Virus record (IMG/VR): IMGVR_UViG_3300026201_000011
Location: 1-28,291 of that record
DNA: 28,291 nucleotides
Strand: one strand, 5' to 3'
DNA from: a virus
The stretch's first letter is position 1. Each line of letters starts with the position of its first letter. Below are positions 1 through 6,067 of the stretch, piece by piece. A model generated the notes under the pieces. The model saw only the letters and a list, made by a program, of their open reading frames with translations, was not told where the DNA came from and did not search any database. A program made the position numbers and the translations under genes.

Positions 1-141
1 CCTCTTTAGAGTACGCTTCATAGCAAGGCATCCCGGTAGCCCCATCTCCACCCATTCTTTTACAACTGGGTCTTCCCAATAGGCCATGTGTTCTTTGGCG
101 ACTCCATTAATATAAAGAATCAATACAAATAAAGTTTCCAT
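1..141 (-). CDS. Partial hypothetical protein, cut by the left edge
   Basis: The frame reads leftward from an ATG at 139-141 and stays open to the window edge, giving the first 47 residues. The N-terminus (METLFVLILYINGVAKEH) is hydrophobic for about 14 residues, then becomes mixed and Trp-rich. The start lies directly next to the TGA (142-144) of the upstream gene, so it is part of the same tightly packed leftward operon. I do not recognise the family. With its membrane-anchored and signal-peptide-bearing neighbours it could belong to a lysis or envelope cassette, but that rests on position only. Confidence 0.6.
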   Translation of the reverse strand, partial: METLFVLILYINGVAKEHMAYWEDPVVKEWVEMGLPGCLAMKRTLKR

Positions 142-597
142 TCAATGCGCTCCATTACCGTTAGCCTTCATCTCTGCTAACTTATCCCGAAGGTTTTCGA
201 TTTTATCCTCAAGAGTGTTTACTCTATCACCTAAAAATTTGAGCGTAAGTTCTTGCTGTTTGTTTATGCTTACAGCCTTTCCGTCTGCTACTGATTTTTC
301 TAGTGCGCTAAGTTGTCTGCTGGTATGTTCAAGCAGTAGATACATCTCTTGAGAGGATGCTGTACTAATCTCGCCTCGTTGCAACTGTTGAGAGAATTCA
401 GAGTTACTATCCACCTCCGCTCTCATTAATTGAATACGCATATCATGCTGGTTTAGTTTCTCTTGAAGACCAAACCATGCCCATGTGCCAATTGCTACTG
501 CGGATGCTAGTCCGATTAGATTCCTTAATGGTAATCCAACATTAGTTTTGTCAGATAACTTAAACGAATCTTCTTTATCCTCTGCTCTTCTGCTCAT
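142..597 (-). CDS. Membrane-anchored coiled-coil protein, unknown function
   Basis: This 151-aa protein has a charged N-terminal tail (residues 1-20), one predicted transmembrane helix at about 26-44 (rich in Leu, Ala, Ile, Trp), and a long charged helical region that looks like a coiled coil, most regular at about 85-145. The layout is N-terminus inside, one helix, then a periplasmic or cytoplasmic helical rod. Phage i-spanins and some holin accessory proteins share it, but I see no diagnostic motif. The start overlaps the stop of the upstream signal-peptide protein by 4 bases (ATGA at 594-597), so the two are translationally coupled. A spanin-like role is possible; it is unproven. Confidence 0.75.
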   Translation of the reverse strand: MSRRAEDKEDSFKLSDKTNVGLPLRNLIGLASAVAIGTWAWFGLQEKLNQHDMRIQLMRAEVDSNSEFSQQLQRGEISTASSQEMYLLLEHTSRQLSALEKSVADGKAVSINKQQELTLKFLGDRVNTLEDKIENLRDKLAEMKANGNGAH

Positions 598-959
598 AGC
601 TCATCAGCAAACATAGGATTAGGATTGACAGAAAACACCATGCCGCTAGGAGATTTGCCTGACCAAATTATGCAGGCTTCTTCCGTGCCTGCATTTTTCT
701 TTGATACAACTAAAGTAGATGTGGTCATTTCTTTGTTTACAAAATAGACCAGAGTGTGTGCATTGTTAGGCTCTTCTTTAAGGTAGCCCATCATAATAGG
801 ATATTCTTTGAAGTCTGCCGCAAGCACATTCATAAGCAACTCAAATGAATCAGCGCAGAACAGCTGCATATTAACTATGACAGGTTTAATACCTATAGGT
901 GGATTCTGCGCCATTAGAGGAGCAGATATAAATGCTAGAGCTATAAGTAATTTTTTCAT
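594..959 (-). CDS. Small exported protein with signal peptide, unknown function
   Basis: The 121-aa product starts with a classic Sec signal peptide: MKKLL, a hydrophobic core, and a likely cleavage site after PLMA-Q near residue 18. The Cys nearest that site is about 15 residues further on, so there is no obvious lipobox. The mature part contains two Cys (about residues 34 and 95) that could form a disulfide in the periplasm. It overlaps the preceding 57-aa gene by ATGA (956-959) and the following membrane protein by ATGA. I do not recognise the family. Export is well supported; the function is not known. Confidence 0.75.
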   Translation of the reverse strand: MKKLLIALAFISAPLMAQNPPIGIKPVIVNMQLFCADSFELLMNVLAADFKEYPIMMGYLKEEPNNAHTLVYFVNKEMTTSTLVVSKKNAGTEEACIIWSGKSPSGMVFSVNPNPMFADEL

Positions 960-1129
960 AGTTCATTCTCGCAATATCCAGCAACCCAATATTCAGGTTG
1001 CACATATGGCAACGCCCCATAAGGAAATGCTCTTGGTTGCTTTTCGTAGAACTTTTTAGAGCTAGTCATTTGGTAGGCTACACGCCTAGGACGATATGTT
1101 TTTCTTCCTACTCTTCTAGTTCTTGCCAT
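956..1129 (-). CDS. 57-aa basic protein, unknown function
   Basis: An ATG at 1127-1129 shares one base with the TAA of the large terminase (TAATG). The frame encodes 57 residues ending in a TGA that overlaps the next ATG (ATGA, 956-959). The N-terminal third is very basic (MARTRRVGRKTYRPRRVAY). The C-terminal part is richer in aromatic and Pro residues (KQPRAFPYGALPY), with one Cys near the end. Tight coupling on both sides supports a real gene. The basic start suggests nucleic-acid or membrane contact, but no family is recognised. Confidence 0.65.
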   Translation of the reverse strand: MARTRRVGRKTYRPRRVAYQMTSSKKFYEKQPRAFPYGALPYVQPEYWVAGYCENEL

Positions 1130-2790
1130 TAATACACTGCCTCTGCTTCTGGTTCCAATTGTCTATAAGACCTTATAATTGGAGGAGTAGCATCTATATC
1201 ATATATTCTAGATAAAGCATCTAAAAAGTCTGGGTGAATGGTAGGAAAAAGATTGTATTCATTATCTTTTACCCACTTAGTTAGGTCATAAAGTCTATCA
1301 TTTTCATCTTTGCACATAATCTTTTTAGATATAAGAAACTCTTGTTTTCTATCAACAAGTTCCATTTGCAAAGATGTAAGCATCTTTTTGTCTGTTGGGT
1401 ATGGCCAAAAGAAAGAACCATCTTTTAAATCTGGTTCAAGCCTTTGTATTCTATCCTTCTTAGATTGTGATCCTCCCCCACCAACCCAGTTCAATTCATA
1501 TATCGGAAAGTTACTTCCCTCTATACGCATCATCTCTTGGAAATGTTCGATATCGCTTTGAGCGCCGTACCGTTCATAGCCAACTTTTACTTCCCTAACA
1601 CCAGGTGCTCTCTTCCATTTGGATCGTAACTTTTTTAGATGATCCCATCTTTCAGAAAGACTAAGTCTATGACAAACTCCATCAAGCAAAAACTTATTAT
1701 AGTTAGCATCTACGCCAACTACACACATCGCTGTTCTGTTAGACTCTTTCTTTTTAGAGCTGGCAGGATCGACCATAATATACACATTCATTGTGTAAGG
1801 CCTAACCTCCCATTCCCTCCACCATTCACTTTTAAATGCTACATCGCTACCAGCTATTGGATTTAAAAGTTGCTGACAAGCTACTGTATATGTAGAGGTT
1901 GTTTTTTTAATTTCTTCCCAGCGTTCCTCTTCAAGAAATACTGGTATGCCATCCATCTGACCATTGTGTGTAGCAGTATGTATTCTCGGCTTTACGGCTG
2001 CTCTTTGTAGTATAGTCCCATATGTGTCACCATAAGAATATCTAGTTCCAGCATACTGATACCTAGGGTTATGTGTGGAGCCAAGGTTAAGAGACAGCTC
2101 CCATTGTGTTGTAGTCTTTGCAATCTGTTCTGGAGTCGATACACTTTCCTGAACGACTACGTCATCATACACAATAAGACTAAAGTGCCTACCTGTAGGC
2201 TGACCGTCTACCAATCCATGAGCCTCTACTGTTTGCTCTTTTGGATTAGACTTTCTTTTTACACATAAGCCTTCGTTTTCGGCCCACTTGGGAGCGTATT
2301 GCTTTGGCTTCTCGTATAGTATGTCAGGATACAATCCCTGCAGTTTTTCGTTAGATTCAAGCTCCTGCATTATCTGCCTAAGAAATGGCTTTGCCTGCTT
2401 AGCAGAATAAGATAATATACCTATAGTTATATCTGGATTACATAATATTTCTTGTACGCATCCGAGAAAAGTTATTATAGTACTTTTATAGTGAAAACGT
2501 GCCCATAAATCGAGTCTTCTATCTCTTTCACTTTCGACATCGCGGCATCTTTCATACACCCACGGATGTAGCATATCGTGACGATTGCATAGAAAAACGC
2601 CAAGATAATACCTGTCAAGCTGCCCAAGAGTGCGAATAAAGGTATCATCAACATTAGGATCATCGTGACACTTAGCATATGCAGCAACAACTTGATCGTA
2701 GCTAGCAGTTTGCGCCCACTCAGCAAGAGCCATTGCCGCTTCTGCATTTTTAGTGTTCGCATATACATCTTTGGATATCTCTGGGATCAC
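1129..2790 (-). CDS. terL: Terminase large subunit (packaging ATPase-nuclease)
   Basis: This 553-aa protein packages phage DNA into proheads. An N-terminal ATPase drives translocation and a C-terminal RNase H-like nuclease cuts the concatemer. The variant Walker A is ARFHYKST at about 97-104, as in many phage terminases with HYKS. Walker B is SLIVYDD at about 204-210. The nuclease domain starts near YIMVDPASS (Asp 341), followed by a Thr/Cys-containing strand (NRTAMCVVGVD). A later acidic stretch, HPDFLDALSRIYDID near 525, likely gives another metal ligand. The start is GTG at 2788-2790, overlapping the upstream stop as GTGA. No strong Shine-Dalgarno is seen, so coupling probably matters. Length is normal for the family. 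Confidence 0.93.
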   Translation of the reverse strand: MIPEISKDVYANTKNAEAAMALAEWAQTASYDQVVAAYAKCHDDPNVDDTFIRTLGQLDRYYLGVFLCNRHDMLHPWVYERCRDVESERDRRLDLWARFHYKSTIITFLGCVQEILCNPDITIGILSYSAKQAKPFLRQIMQELESNEKLQGLYPDILYEKPKQYAPKWAENEGLCVKRKSNPKEQTVEAHGLVDGQPTGRHFSLIVYDDVVVQESVSTPEQIAKTTTQWELSLNLGSTHNPRYQYAGTRYSYGDTYGTILQRAAVKPRIHTATHNGQMDGIPVFLEEERWEEIKKTTSTYTVACQQLLNPIAGSDVAFKSEWWREWEVRPYTMNVYIMVDPASSKKKESNRTAMCVVGVDANYNKFLLDGVCHRLSLSERWDHLKKLRSKWKRAPGVREVKVGYERYGAQSDIEHFQEMMRIEGSNFPIYELNWVGGGGSQSKKDRIQRLEPDLKDGSFFWPYPTDKKMLTSLQMELVDRKQEFLISKKIMCKDENDRLYDLTKWVKDNEYNLFPTIHPDFLDALSRIYDIDATPPIIRSYRQLEPEAEAVY

Positions 2791-3068
2791 TTATCTTTTT
2801 TTACATCAGGCCCTTTAAGCTCATCAGAGAACTCGTTATCCGACACAACTTTGAACAGAATGGAACCATCCTCTTGAAGCTCTGTCCTATACTTCGTAGG
2901 GGTAAGCTTCCATACCGTGAATTGTTCACCATTAGTTGGAATCGAGCTAAGTGCCGATTCCATCCTGTCCATTGCTGATTCAACCATTGCAAGAGGGGAA
3001 CGGTGGCCCGTCATACCCATCATGCGCTCAAACATTCGGTCCATAGCCCGTAATTGATTTGTTACCAT
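2787..3068 (-). CDS. Small helical protein upstream of terL, unknown
   Basis: The frame is open from an ATG at 3078-3080, but a GGAG lies about 7 bases before a second in-frame ATG at 3066-3068. I therefore prefer the later start, giving 93 aa. The N-terminal half is Met/Arg-rich and helical (RAMDRMFERMMGM). The C-terminal half looks like beta strands with charged turns (FTVWKLTPTKYRTELQEDGS). The last codons overlap the GTG of the large terminase. It sits between a Gly-rich protein and TerL within the packaging operon. Family and function are not recognised. Confidence 0.7.
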   Translation of the reverse strand: MVTNQLRAMDRMFERMMGMTGHRSPLAMVESAMDRMESALSSIPTNGEQFTVWKLTPTKYRTELQEDGSILFKVVSDNEFSDELKGPDVKKDK

Positions 3069-3114
3069 TTTTTTCTCCATTGTTACACCGTTAGTACACC
3101 ATAAAAAATAAGGC

Positions 3115-4254
3115 TTATTGACCCATTCCTTCTGAAGGATTCATCTGGCTATAAAGATTACGAACCCATTCTAGTTCTGAAGGACGATCAAGATAGTATT
3201 GAATCTGTCTTTCGGTAAGGCCTTTCATCCAAGGTTCGTCAGCCGGAAGATTAGCAAGAAAGTTTTCTATAAAAGAATCATTCCTTGCTCCTACTGAAGT
3301 TCCGCCAGCACCTAAAGGTCCTTGCGTAGAAACCTCAAACGCATGTCTAGCAGCTTGCTCAACTTCATTTGGATTAACGTTAAATCCTAAGTGATCTAGC
3401 GCAGCCTTCACTGCTTTTCCAATATTATTTACAGTGCTAAAACCAAGAGCCGTTGAAAATGCTGCATGCACAGCTTTTCCAAAAGGAGTTTGCCTTTCTC
3501 TTGTTGCCTGCCTTATTTGATTTAATTTTCCATAAAAGTTTCTTCTTTCTTCCTGATCCATTTGGCTATATGGTAGAGCTGTTTTCTCTGTTTCTGTTAC
3601 AACCTCAAAACCCCTAGCTCCTTTAGGAACATTATGGACAACATCCGTTTCTCCATAAACTTGTTTGTTTACTTCTCTCTCATTATAGGAAGGATTAAAA
3701 TTGGCAGTGTTAGCTGCTATCGCGGCGTTAAGGCCTTCTTGGGTTCCTTGAGGATCATCTAGAGTTTGTGGCGCTCCATAAACTTGCCTATTTACAGCAT
3801 CTGGATCGTAGGCTGGAGAGTCGTCAGAATAATCAGTGTTAGATGGATCATCAAACATTCCTGCTGCTTCTAATGCATTTCTTACAGCATCTGTATCCAT
3901 ATCATGCGCTTCAAGAGCTGGTGACCCAGGTTGAGCTGGCGCTCCATATGTAACTTCACGATCTATCTGGCTCAGACCTAAAGCTCTAGCAATAGCAGAC
4001 CTAAATGCAGCTATTGATCTTTCAGCTTCGGCTTCACCTCCAGCTCCGCCGGCTGAAGCGCTACCAACGCTCTGCCCTAACCCGCTTCCTGCGCCTGGAC
4101 CTCCAGCAGCAGCTGCCAATCCTGGATCAACCTGGCCAGAACCATGCCCAACATCACCATGACCTATATCACCTCCAAAGCCAATACCTCCTGCGCTAAC
4201 ATTGGCTCCACCGCCACCTGGACCAGCAACATCGCCCATTCCGCCAAATGCCAT
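3115..4254 (-). CDS. Gly/Ala-rich 379-aa protein with a short internal repeat
   Basis: The first 75 residues are low complexity, dominated by Gly, Ala and Ser with a few His. The middle carries a short motif three times: DREVTYGAPA at 98-107, VNRQVYGAPQ at 154-163 and VNKQVYGET at 195-203. The last two sit in a longer similar context (PAYDPDAVNRQVYG and PSYNEREVNKQVYG). The C-terminal 180 residues look folded, with helices and a Trp/Tyr-rich end. An AAGGGG sequence precedes the ATG at a good distance. Location between TerS and TerL suggests a virion or morphogenesis role. No family is recognised. Confidence 0.8.
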   Translation of the reverse strand: MAFGGMGDVAGPGGGGANVSAGGIGFGGDIGHGDVGHGSGQVDPGLAAAAGGPGAGSGLGQSVGSASAGGAGGEAEAERSIAAFRSAIARALGLSQIDREVTYGAPAQPGSPALEAHDMDTDAVRNALEAAGMFDDPSNTDYSDDSPAYDPDAVNRQVYGAPQTLDDPQGTQEGLNAAIAANTANFNPSYNEREVNKQVYGETDVVHNVPKGARGFEVVTETEKTALPYSQMDQEERRNFYGKLNQIRQATRERQTPFGKAVHAAFSTALGFSTVNNIGKAVKAALDHLGFNVNPNEVEQAARHAFEVSTQGPLGAGGTSVGARNDSFIENFLANLPADEPWMKGLTERQIQYYLDRPSELEWVRNLYSQMNPSEGMGQ

Positions 4255-4255
4255 A

Positions 4256-4372
4256 TCAGTACCCCTTAGAAGGCTTCTTCTTTACTTTTTTGCCGGTTGA
4301 TTTAGCATAGACCTTAGCTTTTTTCATACCAGCTTTAGTGTAAGGAAATTTTTTAGTTCCGACTTTAGGCAT
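4256..4372 (-). CDS. 38-aa Lys-rich protein (MPKVG...FPYTKAG type)
   Basis: An ATG at 4370-4372 encodes 38 residues, starting MPKVGTKKFPYTKAGMKKAK and ending in a Lys-rich tail. The TGA lies 2 bases before the next ATG. From memory, short proteins of this kind with a KFPYTK-like core recur in marine phage genomes next to packaging genes; no function is known to me. Its charge suggests nucleic-acid or capsid contact. No clear Shine-Dalgarno is seen, so translation may depend on coupling to the upstream gene, which ends 1 base away. Confidence 0.65.
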   Translation of the reverse strand: MPKVGTKKFPYTKAGMKKAKVYAKSTGKKVKKKPSKGY

Positions 4373-4373
4373 A

Positions 4374-4832
4374 TTAATTTAGAAGCTCAGGCTTCTCCTC
4401 CATGCTTTCGTTTAGTTTATCAATGATAGACTCGACATCAACGGCCTTCTTGACTTCGACTGTGGTCTTCTTGGTTTCAGTTTTATCCACTTCCTGTTTG
4501 GAATAGGTGGAACGATAGTTAAACTTGTTGACCATCATAAAGGCATACAGTGAAGTATTAAAGGATTTGTTTTCTAGATTGTCTCTGCCGACCTGAATCC
4601 AATGTGCTTCTGATGCCTGGATACCCAGCTCAACAGTACGCTGGAAATCACTCTTGCGCTCATCCTTGAGCCACCGGTAGAACGTAGCTTTATGAATACC
4701 TAGGAACCTGCACACCTCAACAACAGTGGCACCTGTGGCAAACATATCAATAACTTTTTTCTTATTGGCGGTGTTCCATACACTTTTGTGTACTTCTTGG
4801 CCGCCCCTACGTTTAACCGGATTTGCAGCCAT
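4374..4832 (-). CDS. terS: Probable terminase small subunit (HTH DNA-binding)
   Basis: The 152-aa protein has a helix-turn-helix at about 35-57 (TVVEVCRFLGIHKATFYRWL), then a helical region with conserved-looking aromatic residues (SEAHWIQVGRDNL, SLYAFMMVNKFNYRSTY), and a charged C-terminal tail (Lys/Glu/Thr-rich). This arrangement of N-terminal HTH, central oligomerising helices and charged tail fits phage small terminases, which recognise packaging sites and load TerL. It lies in the same leftward operon as the large subunit, four genes upstream. A transposase-like HTH regulator is the main alternative, but context favours TerS. Confidence 0.72.
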   Translation of the reverse strand: MAANPVKRRGGQEVHKSVWNTANKKKVIDMFATGATVVEVCRFLGIHKATFYRWLKDERKSDFQRTVELGIQASEAHWIQVGRDNLENKSFNTSLYAFMMVNKFNYRSTYSKQEVDKTETKKTTVEVKKAVDVESIIDKLNESMEEKPELLN

Positions 4833-4835
4833 TAT

Positions 4836-5177
4836 CTAGCCTGACTTTCTATCAGCGCTACCAGCGCCTTCCCGACGAGGTCTTGCAACATCAGAACGAC
4901 TCTTGCCTGCCTTATATTTGGAATATGAGGTAGTGCCATATTGTTTCATACGCATACCCTTGGACATATTGTTCCAAGTGGACTCACGCATTACACTGCC
5001 TTTCTTCTGGGCGCTACTTGATTTTTTCTTCGGGCGTCCACCACCGCCACCAGACCTTTCTCCAAAATCTGCTGCGGGTCTACCACCCCATGATGTACTT
5101 CTTCCTCTGCTTTTAGCTCCACCCGATCCTCTATTTGCTGGACCAGCAGTACTTCTTTCTCTTCCGCCACTCATCAT
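4836..5177 (-). CDS. Basic Gly/Ser/Arg-rich protein, unknown
   Basis: This 113-aa protein is strongly biased: Gly, Ser, Arg and Lys make up most of the sequence. Only a short central segment (MRESTWNNMSKGMRMKQYGTT) resembles a folded or amphipathic piece. It starts with a double ATG at 5172-5177 behind AGGA, overlaps the 67-aa gene upstream by ATGA, and is followed by terS after 3 bases. It may bind nucleic acid or act as an unstructured virion component. No family is recognised. The same compositional style is seen in the 67-aa neighbour, so the two may have related roles. Confidence 0.65.
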   Translation of the reverse strand: MMSGGRERSTAGPANRGSGGAKSRGRSTSWGGRPAADFGERSGGGGGRPKKKSSSAQKKGSVMRESTWNNMSKGMRMKQYGTTSYSKYKAGKSRSDVARPRREGAGSADRKSG

Positions 5178-5377
5178 TTTGTCCTATTTTTTGATTTAGT
5201 TGATATCATTTTTGTTGGAGAAGGTTTCTTTCCCGCTGAAACCCTTCCAGAACCCTTACATGTAGGGCACATTTTTGTGCTGGTCGTAGGACCTCCACCG
5301 CCTCGTGACGGTGCGTTTCTACCGCCTCTACCTCTGCTTCCTGGGCCTGAAGGACCAACTCCATAACCTCTAGCCAT
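5174..5377 (-). CDS. 67-aa basic protein with half a DnaJ-type zinc finger
   Basis: First gene of the leftward operon. The N-terminal half is Gly/Arg/Pro-rich and disordered. The middle has CPTCKGSGRV (residues about 38-47), one CxxCxGxG unit of the DnaJ zinc-finger type. A lone unit can complete a zinc site only by pairing with another molecule or protein. The tail is Lys/Thr/Ser-rich. A GGAG lies 8 bases before the ATG at 5375-5377, itself just downstream of a large hairpin at 5395-5479 in the transcript. The TerS-proximal position suggests a packaging or late-gene role; function unknown. Confidence 0.68.
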   Translation of the reverse strand: MARGYGVGPSGPGSRGRGGRNAPSRGGGGPTTSTKMCPTCKGSGRVSAGKKPSPTKMISTKSKNRTK

Positions 5378-5394
5378 TTCTGTTCTCCATAGGT

Positions 5395-5479
5395 GTAAAG
5401 TGGGGCCGTGTCAGCAGAAAGGGAGAAGGGACCCTCTATCGAGGGGAGAGATGTGCCGACACGTGCCCCGAATCTTTAC
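5395..5479 (-). promoter_or_regulatory. 85-nt hairpin at the start of the leftward transcript
   Basis: Arms pair in order: 5395-5400 with 5474-5479 (GTAAAG/CTTTAC), 5402-5406 with 5465-5469 (GGGGC/GCCCC), 5408-5412 with 5458-5462 (GTGTC/GACAC), 5414-5416 with 5454-5456. An inner hairpin 5432-5436/5441-5445 (CCCTC/GAGGG) closes a 4-base loop. The predicted start of the leftward message (about 5477) falls at the outer end of this structure, and the Shine-Dalgarno of the first gene is about 6 bases beyond its other end. A structured 5' leader for stability, translation control or antitermination is the best reading. It contains the complement of a 12-base stretch found in the leader at 7603-7670. 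Confidence 0.6.
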
Positions 5480-5483
5480 TAAT

Positions 5484-5492
5484 ATTATATCA
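5484..5492 (-). promoter_or_regulatory. Extended -10 promoter for the leftward operon
   Basis: Read on the minus strand, 5492-5484 gives TGATATAAT, a perfect extended -10 (TGnTATAAT). No good TTGACA-like -35 is seen at the usual distance, which is common for extended -10 promoters. Transcription would start near 5477, right at the hairpin preceding the first leftward gene. This would be a host sigma-70-type promoter. Confidence 0.5.
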
Positions 5493-5575
5493 TATTGGGG
5501 GTGTTTCGTGGCAGATTTTTAAATAGATCAATCATTTAGCATATATTTTAGCATTCTTACACAATATTTTGCTAA

Positions 5576-5773
5576 ATGGAACTAGATATAGATAAAGAAA
5601 CAGATAAAGATATATTAATATTATATATATAATATATATTATATAGAAGTATTAATATATATATTATAATAAGGGAACCCCTTACCTGTGGATAACTTTC
5701 TGATTCCCCTTTATAATCATAGATTTAACCTAATATTTACCTGTGGATAAGTATGTGGATAACTTGTGTATAA
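5576..5773. other. Candidate replication origin: AT-rich block plus DnaA boxes
   Basis: Three perfect DnaA boxes (TGTGGATAA, the complement of TTATCCACA) lie at 5687-5695, 5742-5750 and 5754-5762, all in one orientation, plus a one-mismatch box (TGTGTATAA) at 5765-5773. The last three are 11-12 bases apart, about one helical turn. The first two sit in identical 14-base contexts (TTACCTGTGGATAA). Directly to the left, about 5588-5672 is almost pure A/T, with many TATATTA-type runs, as expected of a DNA unwinding element. It lies between divergent operons, where an origin is plausible. Known biology: bacterial DnaA binds this box. Phage origin function here is inferred. Confidence 0.65.
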
Positions 5774-6055
5774 AAATATACCCCCCAAAAAATTTTGGGA
5801 CCCCTATTTTCTGAATGGGACCCCTACGATTGGCCGCTAAGCCAACGGCTATTCCATTCCCTATATACCAAAACACCCTATACAGAGATACACATACCAT
5901 ATACCACGTATACAGATACCAAACTCTTAGCAAAACGCTAGTGTGTTGTTAATGTCGTTTTTTTATTATGTGTTATGGGGCTACGCATCAGGATTCCTGG
6001 ACCTGGATCGCCCCGATCGACCCCCCGGAGTACCTTCGAAACGCTAATATTTGAA
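5774..6055. other. Intergenic stretch without a convincing gene
   Basis: Apart from the GGGACCC repeats (5797-5826) the stretch holds repeated ATACCA-like units near 5895-5925, two of the four AAACGCT copies (5933-5940, 6039-6046), a T-rich run (5958-5964), and a short perfect hairpin GATCG-ccc-CGATC near 6006-6018. Open frames here lack start signals and run across obvious non-coding motifs, so I call no gene. Confidence 0.5.
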
Positions 6056-6061
6056 TATAAT
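6056..6061 (+). promoter_or_regulatory. Possible -10 box of the structured RNA
   Basis: TATAAT at 6056-6061 would place a start near 6068, three bases before the first helix of the structured RNA (6071-6076 with 6099-6104). The -35 region is poor, so this is a weak call made mainly from position. Confidence 0.3.
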
Positions 6062-6067
6062 AAAACG

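Larger units (their letters stand above)
5428..5826. repeat. GGGACCC-type repeats and a CCCAAAA/TTTTGGG palindrome
   Basis: GGGACCCCTA occurs at 5797-5806 and 5817-5826, exactly 20 bases apart (two helical turns). GGGACCCTCTA occurs at 5428-5438, and a related AAGGGAACCCCTT palindrome at 5671-5683. Overlapping the first pair is a perfect inverted repeat CCCAAAA-AA-TTTTGGG at 5784-5799. Near-palindromic units spaced by whole turns inside a divergent control region suggest operator sites for a repressor or activator. No cognate regulator is identified in the window. Confidence 0.4.

Noticed and set aside
5730-5933. Leftward 67-codon frame across the origin region
   Set aside because: It runs through the DnaA boxes and GGGACCC repeats, has unusual Trp/Tyr-rich content, and has no ribosome site.
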